From the NCBI GenBank assembly GCA_911728435.2, contig OU452213.1, forward strand, positions 2,397,834 to 2,461,833: a DNA stretch of 64,000 nt, read 5' to 3'. The position numbers were made by a program, and so were the translations under genes. This document shows, piece after piece, positions 55,253 to 64,000 of this stretch. The stretch comes from Apoderus coryli. Lineage: Eukaryota; Arthropoda; Insecta; Coleoptera; Attelabidae. The notes below the pieces were generated by a model. The model had not been told where the DNA came from and did not search any database. It saw only the letters and a list, made by a program, of their open reading frames with translations. The number at the start of each line of letters is the position of its first letter. The stretch's first letter is position 1.

Positions 55253-55756
55253 CAATCCTCAAAACCACAACACCTTTTCCTCGGTAGATATTTATTTCAC
55301 GCTGTTATAATAGTTGTTTGGTATTATACAGTTCTTGGTAAGCATAGCTCGATGGAGACAAAACTATACATTTTCTTGGCAGATAGTAATTTAATTTTAA
55401 AGCCTATACTTATTCGTATAATAGGTAGGCAAGTCATAACATTATAGAAGCAGTTTTAGCTCTACCAATTAGTGTGTGAATTTTCACTCGAAATCAAGCG
55501 CAATTTAAATTCAAAAACTGAAACAAATGACCGCAACGACGATCGAGTTTATTCTATACTTTATTCGATCTAGATCTGACGAATCTATACTACAAATATT
55601 TTGCTTAATATACTTAATCGAAGACTATTTGAGCTAACATTAACACATGGTTTAAAAGAGCCTAGAGAGTTTAGTTCGGACTCAAGTATAACAGAACACG
55701 AGAGGCGAATAAATACGTTTTTTCAAAAAAGAAAAATCCTCGAACAATAGCCAAAA
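55253..55756. other. Non-coding spacer
   Basis: No gene, repeat or RNA recognised between the mariner and the second 345 bp block. Confidence 0.4.
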
Positions 55757-58085
55757 AAAAACTGCAGTTAGCGTACCAATTAATATCTCCCTTATTAGTA
55801 GCCAGATTTTTACAAATTTGGTTTTGATGAATAGGCAATACAATAGGCTTAAAAATTTCCGTGTCAAAATGGCGACCTAATCAAAATCCAAGATGGCGGA
55901 CGTCTTTAAACATACCGCTTATTTCGGGTCAATTCTTTTTGAACAAAATTTTCTAAAATTGAGGTATTTACTATAGGAAATAAAAATGTGGCTCTTTTTG
56001 AACATTTTAAGATGTGAATCAAACAAATCGGTTCAGTGGCTGAGGAGAAATTGGCCATTAAAAAAATACTGTTTTTGCAAATATTTCATTTCATATTTGT
56101 AAAAAAATGCAGTTAGCGTAGCAATTAATATCTCCCTTATTAGTAGCCAGATTTTTACAAATTTGGGTTTGTTGAATGGGCAATACAATAGGCTTAAAAA
56201 TTTCCGTGTCGAAATGGCGATCTAATCAAAATCCAAGATGGCGGACGTCTTTAAACATACCCCTTATTTCGGATCAATTCTTTTTGAACAAAATTTTCTA
56301 AAATTGAGATATTTACTACAGGAAATAAAAATGTGGCTCTTTTTGAACATTTTAAGATGTGAATCAAACAAATCGGTTCAGTGGCTGAGGAGAAATTGGC
56401 CATTAAAAAAATACTGTTTTTGCAAATATTTCATTTCATATTTGTAAAAAAATGCAGTTAGTGTATAAATTAATATCTCCCTTATTAGTAGCGAGATTTT
56501 TATAAATTTGGTTTTGTTGAATAGGAAATACAATAGGCTTAAAAATTTCCGTGTCAAAATGGTGATCTAATCAAAATCCAAGATGGCGGACGTCTTTAAA
56601 CATACCCCTTATTTCGGGTCAATTCTTTTTGAACAAAATTTTCTAAAATTGAGATATTTACTACAGGAAATAAAAATGTGGCTCTTTTTCAACATTTTAA
56701 GATGTGAATCAAACAAATCGGTTCAGTGGCTGAGGAGAAATTGGCCATTAAAAAAATACTGTTTTTGCAAATATTTCATTTCATATTTGTAAAAAAAATG
56801 CAGTTAGCGTACCAACTAATATCTCCCTTATTAGTAGCCAGATTTTTATAAATTTGGTTTTGTTGAATAGGAAATACAATAGGCTTAAAAATTTCCGTGT
56901 CAAAATGGCGATCTAATCAAAATCCAAGATGGCGGACGTCTTTAAACATACCCCTTATTTCGGGTCAATTCTTTTTGAACAAAATTTTCTAAAATTGAGG
57001 TATTTACTACAGGAAATAAAAATGTGGCTCTTTTTGAACATTTTAAGATGTGAATCAAACAAATCGGTTCAGTGGCTGAGGAGAAATTGGCCATTAAAAA
57101 AATACTGTTTTTGCAAATATTTCATTTCATATTTGTAAAAAAAAATGCAGTTAGCGTAGCAATTAATATCTCCCTTATTAGTAGCCAGATTTTTACAAAT
57201 TTGGTTTTGTTGAATAGGCAATACAATAGGCTTAAAAATTTCCGTGTCAAAATGGCGACCTAATCAAAATCCAAGATGGCGGACGTCTTTAAACATACCG
57301 CTTTTTTCGGGTCAATTCTTTTTGAACAAAATTTTCTAAAATTGAGGTATTTACTATAGGAAATAAAAATGTGGCTCTTTTTGAACATTTTAAGATGTGA
57401 ATCAAACAAATCGGTTCAGTGGCTGAGGAGAAATTGGCCATTAAAAAAATACTGTTTTTGCAAATATTTCATTTAATATTTGTAAAAAAATGCAGTTAGT
57501 GTATAAATTAATATCTCCCTTATTAGTGGCGAAATTTTTACAAATTTGGTTTTGTTGAATCGGCAATACAATAGGCTTAAAAATTTCCGTATCAAAATGG
57601 CGATCTAATCAATACCCAAGATGGCGGACGTCTTTAAACATACCCCTTATTTCGGGTCAATTCTTTTTGAACAAAATTTTCTAAAATTGTGTATTTACTA
57701 CGGGAAATAAAAATATGGCTCTTTTTGAACATTTTAAGATTTGAATCAAACAAATCGGTTAAGTGGCTGAGGAGAAATTGGCCATTAAAAAAATACTGTT
57801 TTTGCAAATATTTCATTTCATATTTGTAAAAAAAAATGCAGTTAGCTTATCAATTAATATCTCCCTTATTAGTAGCGAGATTTTTATAAATTTGGTTTTG
57901 TTGAATAGGCAAAACAATAGGCTTAAAAATTTCCGTGTCAAAATGGCGATCTAATCAAAATCCAAAATGGCATACGTCTTTAAACATACCCCTTATTTCG
58001 GGTCAATTCTTTTTGAACAAAATTTTTTAAAATTGGGGTATTTTCTACAGGAAATAAAAATGTGGCTCTCCTTTATTAGTAGCCA
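55757..58085. repeat. 345 bp satellite, block 2
   Basis: CAAGATGGCGGACG (or its variant) marks units at 55889, 56234, 56579, 56925, 57272, 57617 and 57963, spacing 345-347 bp. Units are more uniform than in block 1, and the last is truncated and followed by unrelated sequence at 58085. The two blocks have the same orientation and are separated by 5.2 kb holding the DD41D transposon and the rearranged mariner. Confidence 0.94.
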
Positions 58086-61000
58086 GAGACGTTTCACGAA
58101 AAAGTTTGAGGGGCATAGAGTTTTCAACCCCCGAAAATGTGTCACACTATGGGTATTAATTAAAACTACAAATGGGACGCAAAAATTGGAGCTGCCTGTT
58201 GGAATATATCTCGTATATTACTGAGCCAAATAGATTTTACTTTAGATATATCTGTTCTATGGTTATAAGCGAGTAATCCTTATTTATCCTTATAACATCA
58301 ATCTATACGATGAACATGATGAAAAAATAAAATAAAAAGGAAAATATGTAATTAAAAGCAAGTCGTCGCCGGTCCATATAGAGAGAAGTCATAAAACACA
58401 TTTTAGAAAAGCAATTTGTATCATTAATTAACAAATTAACATTTAAATTATGAATAGGCAGCATTCTTGCTTTGCTGCAATAAATTACCAAATGGTGGGA
58501 TATTATTTTAGCTACCTGTAAAACTGGATATGACCAACAAAATAAACTGTTGCCCTCAAGCCAAGAAAAGTGTAAAAGTAATTTGTTTGTGACCATTTTG
58601 TCATTTATATTTTCAATTAAAATATATTTTGTATTGTAGCTACGCCAATGGTACCCAAATTTCTTGTCAAGTACTTAAATATAATACTATATAGGGTGTG
58701 TCATTTGAAATAAGCCCTGTTAAGTTGACCTGAGTAGTCTTTTAAATTTTTAATGGACCAATCCTGCGACGCTACTGCGAAATTTTCAATGCATCCACAC
58801 CATAGTGGAGAAGCGTATTATAACATCCAACTCTATTTAGCCGAGAGAGAAACGGTTGGTAGTAGTAATATTGTAATAATAATCATAACAATATAATGGG
58901 GAAGATAAGAGTCAGTCATTGTGTGTAATAGTTCTATTGCATAATGGTCCTTCGAGGAGCAGGAGAGGAGGGATGTAGGCAGGCAGGCGGCGCTTATCAG
59001 AAAATGACTCATAACAAGTGACAGACGCGAACAGGAAATTGGAATAAGAAATTTTCGAGCGTAAAATGGAAAGATAGTCGTTCTGTAATTTCCTACTTGT
59101 ACTACCTACTTGCATGCTTCTGTGTTGTTCAATGTATATATATATATATATATAGCGTTTTGCTTTTCTCTATAGCTGTATAATAGCTATAGCTGTAGAT
59201 AGGTACATCAGTTATATAGATATAAAGCTATTATAGCTATACTGTTACAGTTATTATAATAGTTATGCCAAAATTGGAAGAAAATAAATATAACAAAGAA
59301 AAAGGCGAGAGCAGGAAAGTTCTAATGTGAAACGACAAAATCCCTTGTCCATACTGTCTTTAGGTTAGTTCAAGTAGCAAAAACTAAGAAACTACACACT
59401 CGTGAACAGAGCTGATTAGTAGAAACTTTTTTTCAAACAGAATTGACCTACTACGGCATATATACCCAATATATAACGAGGTACGACCTGCTCACGGCCA
59501 GCCTCCTATAAACATAGTTGCCAGCGTTTAATTGCACTAAGACTTCAACATTATGAAGTGACGTTAATAAGTCGACATAGTAGTAGTTGATTTTTTATAT
59601 CGAGCCAAAATGTGAAAAAATACAACAATTGGAATTGGAAATAAATAAATTATAGGTAGAATTCAACTAAGTATTTATCTTCATGCCTGACTAAATCTGT
59701 ATAATCGCTGCTCGTCAATCCGTACAAAATTAGATAACAATAAATTATACACCATGATGGAACAGATCATTAACGCTCTTGCACATCTTAATATTCGATT
59801 TATGTAGCAAAGCAGACCCAACCGTTCACAATTTATAATGTGAACAATAATAGGTACCCTATACTTAATAATAAACTGAACCTAAAGTGGCCGCCAACAA
59901 ATGAAGATTAATGATTACAAGAATGGTCAATGGGACTGGGTATATAACATATTTTTCGAAATGAATAGAGGGGTAGCGTATTTTTACTCTCATAATATCA
60001 CCATTAAAATACTGTTTTTGTCAGTGGATATGGCTAAAATACATCTATTCTTGGTTTAGACAGTGGTGGACATTCAAAAACTGTATTTTTATTTAATCTT
60101 ACATAATGAAAAAATGCTTATTATTATTGTATCACTCGACCCCTACTGATATATGAAAATTTCGCGGTTGTGCTCACCCCTATCACAGGGCTTAAGCGAT
60201 TTCAACCATAATCTAATGGCTTCATCCTAGGACTGCCTCAAACTCATACACCCCAAAAAATTGGGCGCTATCGAATTCATACAGACAGACAGACGTTCAC
60301 AGGAATTCAGTTTTGATACACCCTGTATAAAACCTGTAAAAAAATGCCTAACTCAAAAACCACTAAACGTATTTTAACCAAATTTCGTGCAAAAATACTA
60401 CAGGATATGTCTAGGTGCTGATTAACTTTTAGGACACATTGAGCGTAGAGAAGGGGTTTAAAAAAGGGTTCAAACATTTAAAAAAATCATACTTCCTAAA
60501 CTTATCGAAAATATTGAATAATTTTTCATTGGTTTAATAGAGTATAACCTAAAATAATAATAATAAAAAAATTAGGTCACATTGGCGTTCGAAAAGAGTG
60601 TAAAAAAGGGTTAAAAACTAAAAAAAAAACATATTTACTAAACATATCAGAAATATTGACTAGTAAATTATAGCTTTGATAGAATATAACATATGCAACA
60701 TAGGCGTTCGTAAACAGTGGAAAAGGGGCCAAATTAAACTAGTTGTGATAGAATATAACCTAAAAAATGGAGCATAAAAAAACTTGGTTACATAGGCGTT
60801 CATAAATACGCAAAATTAGACTATAAAAATGATATATTTAGGTATTGGTGTTAAAAATGCAAGAAAAAAAATTTATGTACCATAGCCTTCCGTGAAAAGT
60901 CTAAAAAAGGGTCAGAAAAATCTGTATTCGCACGATAACTCAAAATTCACTTAACAGATTTTAACAAATTGGATACAAAAATACTACAGGATATTTCTAG

Positions 61001-62213
61001 GTGCTGATTGACTTTTGGAAAACATTGGGCGTAGGTAAGAGGTTTAAAAAGGGGTTCAAATATTAAACAAAAAACAAAAACAGTTTTTTCAGTTAGAAAT
61101 TTCAGACAGGAGTCTAAAAGTTCCCTTAAACTAAGAGAATATTTCTACAATTTGTGTTAAAGTACTTAAATGATTCCATGAAGCAAGAAAATAGTAACGA
61201 TATACACATAAAAACAATGTTATTCACATGCCATTAGCAAACTAATTATAATCTTAAAAATTGGCCAAATTACATTTTGAAATGCTTTAAATTGAAATAA
61301 GCACGTCCCATTTTATAATACGTAACCGGTGAATACGTAATAAATGTGCTGAGGAATTATTTACGGACATTTGTAATGTGTTATTCTTGCACAAGTTTTA
61401 TGAACTTACCTACTTATTTTACTGAAGTATTACAAGAGCTTAAATTATTTCTCGAAACTCTTTTTGGAAATTTTAATTAATTTTCTTAAATGAAAGGGGA
61501 AGAAGACAGACAATTTCCCACCAAAATGTACCCAATATAACCAATATACAGGGTGTTCATTAAGTATGGAAACAACTTTTTTATAGAACATAATATCGGT
61601 CAGTAAATTTGAAAAAAAATATTTAAAGGAATTTTCGAATTAGGTATGGCAAATTTACAATTATATCCTTCCCTCGTATATGTTAATCTCTTCAGTGTCT
61701 GTTATCGTATCTCAATAAATTTAAATATGCTACTTCATTAGTGATTAAACTGTATGAAGCTGTTTCTGGTTAGGCATGCAAACACTTTTATTTATATGAA
61801 TTACAATTAATATTACATTAGGTATATATTTAGAGTGCATATAGATGCGACATATTGCCACCGTCCCGATAAGATAATAAATGTGGAACCTGTATTTTAA
61901 GTACCATATACAGTACCTTCATTTTGTTACCACAAAAGGTCTAGTGGCGATCTTGACGGCCATTCCCGAGGCAAAATCGATGTTTTAAATGAAAACACTG
62001 TATATATTTATTTGAATCTATCTATCTAGTCTATTGAATTAATTAAAATGTAATTTTATTCCCGTTCAAATTGAGTTATAAAATCTAAATGTGTTTCCTG
62101 AAATTTTCTGCCTCTATCTAAGTGTAGGAACTTTACGGGGATGGGGTGATTTTTGCTAATATGCTTGCTGTATCCTCAGGTCATTTTTTTGTTCTTCTGT
62201 GTTTCTTTAATTC
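58086..62213. other. Gene-free intergenic region
   Basis: No host gene recognised. It contains a CAGGGTG-type start near 58692, a (TA) microsatellite near 59138-59153, and a TAGCTATA-rich palindromic stretch at about 59174-59265. Diffuse, degenerate repeats of GGCGTTCG/AAAAAGGG phrases run through 60,400-61,090. Another ATACAGGGTGTTCATTAAGTATGG end is near 61545. The 60.1-61.1 kb part resembles a decayed repeat whose family I cannot name. Confidence 0.4.
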
Positions 62214-64000
62214 AATGGAATACCCGGTACTTTATTATAAGAACTTTCTCTAACTAGGGATAATATACCTTGAAAATATAAAGTTATACCTAGATTTTAA
62301 TATGTATGTTCAGGAACATCTTTTTTCCTGGATTTGGATACTTTTTCTTCGACTACAGATCCGAAACAAGCCCTAAATTAACCTCAAAACATCAAAATAA
62401 AGATATTGGTTGGTTAAAATGTTCGTGGTCACCCTGTATCTCTATTTCTCATTTTGGAACAAAATGGCAATTACAAAAAAGATTCCGAATTATATGCTAA
62501 GATTAAATCCAAAGTTTCAGCTGTGTATTCCAAGTTTTGAAATTTTAAGGAGTCTTTTTTTCAATAAAAATGCATTTTTCGCATTACTGTATCTATTATG
62601 CCCCCTAGCGGTATAGTTAGGAACTAAAAAACTATTTCCAGCGATTTCCCATGGTCAATTTCCCTAAAAGATTTTTTTTGCCATTGTCCTACGACTATTA
62701 TTTCCTGATATATGCTACCTGTCCTCCCTTAATGGAATACCCGGTACTTTATTATAAGAACTTTCTCTAACTAGGGATAATATACCTTGAAAATATAAAG
62801 TATCTATTTTCAGGAACATCTTTTTTCCTGGATTTGGATACTTTTCTTCGACTACAGATCCGAAACAAGCCCTAAATTAACCTCAAAACATCAAAATAAA
62901 GATATTGGTTGGTTAAAATTTTCGTGGTCACCCTGTATCTCTATTTCTCATTTTGCAACAAAATAGCAATTACAAAAAAGATTCCGAATTATATGCTAAG
63001 ATTAAATCCAAAGTTTCAGCTGTGTATTCCAAGTTTTGAAATTTTAAGGAGTCTTTTTTCAATAAAAATGCATTTTTCGCATTAGTGTATCTATTATGCC
63101 CCCTAGCGGTATAGTTAGGAACTAAAAAACTATTTTCAGCGATTTCCCATGGTCAATTTCCCTAAAAGATTTTTTTTTGCCATTGTCCTACGACTATTAT
63201 TTCCTGATATATGCTACCTGTCCTCCCTTAATGGAATACCCGGTACTTTATTATAAGAACTTTCTTTAACTAGGGATAATATACCTTGAAAATATAAAGT
63301 ATCTATTTTCAGGAACATCTTTTTGCCTGGATTTGGATACTTTTCTTCGACTCCAGATCCGAAACAAGCCCTAAATTAACCTCAAAACATCAAAATAAAG
63401 ATATTGGTTGGTTAAAATGTTCGTGGTCACCCTGTATCTCTATTTCTCATTTTGGAACAAAATGGCAATTACAAAAAAGATTCCGAATTATATGCTAAGA
63501 TTAAATCCAAAGTTTCAGCTGTGTATTCCAAGTTTTGAAATTTTAAGGAGTCTTTTTTTCAATAAAAATGCATTTTTCGCATTACTGTATCTATTGTGCC
63601 CCCTAGCGGTATAGTTAGGAACTAAAAAACTATTTTCAGCGATTTCCCATGGTCAATTTCCCTAAAAGATTTTTTTTGCCATTGTCCTACGACTATTATT
63701 TCCTGATATATGCTACCTGTCCTCCCTTAATGGAATACGCGGTACTTTATTATACGAACTTTCTCTAACTAGGGATAATATACCTTGAAAATATAAAGTA
63801 TCTATTTTCAGGAACATCTTTTTTCCTGGATTTGGATACTTTTCTTCGACTCCAGATCCGAAACAAGCCCTAAATTAACCTCAAAACATCAAAATAAAGA
63901 TATTGGTTGGTTAAAATTTTCGTGGTCACCCTATATCTCTATTTCTCATTTTGCAACAAAATAGCAATTACAAAAAAGATTCCGAATTATATGCTAAGAT
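62214..64000. repeat. 500 bp satellite built from half a MITE
   Basis: AATGGAATAC recurs at 62214, 62731, 63230 and 63729 (spacing 517, 499, 499), and the array runs off the window end. Each unit ends with the right half of the MITE at 3650-4016 (from AAAATGCATTTTTCGCATTA through GTCCTACGACTATTATTTCC to CCCGGTA). It also contains GTGGTCACCCTGTATCTC, a CAGGGTG-type end. Units alternate slightly (TTTTGGAAC versus TTTTGCAAC near the CACCCT end), hinting at a two-unit alternation. Confidence 0.93.

Noticed and set aside
49845..58224. Repeated 60-85 codon open frames starting MADVFKHT
   Set aside because: These lie in the 345 bp satellite. The ATG is the GATGGCGG box, and the frames break in several units, so repeat identity explains them better than a gene family.

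Overview
This is a 64 kb piece of an AT-rich, intron-bearing animal genome, most likely an insect and probably a beetle. The evidence is eight multi-exon protein genes with short GT-AG introns, insect-like versions of conserved proteins, mariner-type transposons, and many short inverted-repeat elements whose ends read CAGGGTG...CACCCTG. The order is inferred from general repeat style, not proven. No bacterial, organellar or viral gene was recognised.

Layout. 1-7.4 kb: repeats only, namely a rearranged mariner (1422-2384), two MITEs (3131-3327, 3650-4016) and a broken non-LTR retrotransposon on the minus strand (about 5350-7260). 7.8-12.45 kb (+): a secreted pancreatic-type lipase in 10 exons with an intact catalytic triad and a C-terminal PLAT-like domain. 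12.64-17.26 kb (+): a short NEK-type protein kinase whose first intron holds a ten-unit 320 bp satellite. 17.72-18.76 kb (-): U2 snRNP A' (SNRPA1). 19.9-22.5 kb (+): a ZIP13 zinc/iron transporter. 25.7-26.75 kb: a second 320 bp satellite. 27.1-30.9 kb (+): sterol O-acyltransferase, with a 153 bp satellite on both sides of its last exon. 31.8-39.9 kb (-): a DCAF15-like CUL4 substrate receptor with two different intronic satellites. 41.1-43.2 kb (+): the TRC8/RNF139 membrane E3 ligase. 43.5-47.6 kb (-): an F-box/LRR protein. 48-64 kb: no host gene; it holds a 345 bp satellite in two blocks, an apparently intact DD41D mariner-type transposon (51.66-53.93 kb), a second rearranged mariner, a tRNA-like sequence, and a 500 bp satellite made from half of a MITE that also occurs at 3.65 kb.

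Gene connections. The host genes are not an operon and are mostly unrelated housekeeping functions. RNF139 (ER degradation of sterol-pathway proteins) and SOAT (ER sterol esterification) share an organelle and pathway, and DCAF15, RNF139 and the F-box protein are all ubiquitin-ligase components, but their proximity may be chance. The main pattern is how often satellites sit inside introns, how several satellite monomers carry a whole or partial MITE, and how two intronic arrays each contain one exact duplication of a three-unit block. All exon boundaries were derived by hand from splice consensus and reading-frame continuity; every gene model closes in frame from ATG to stop.
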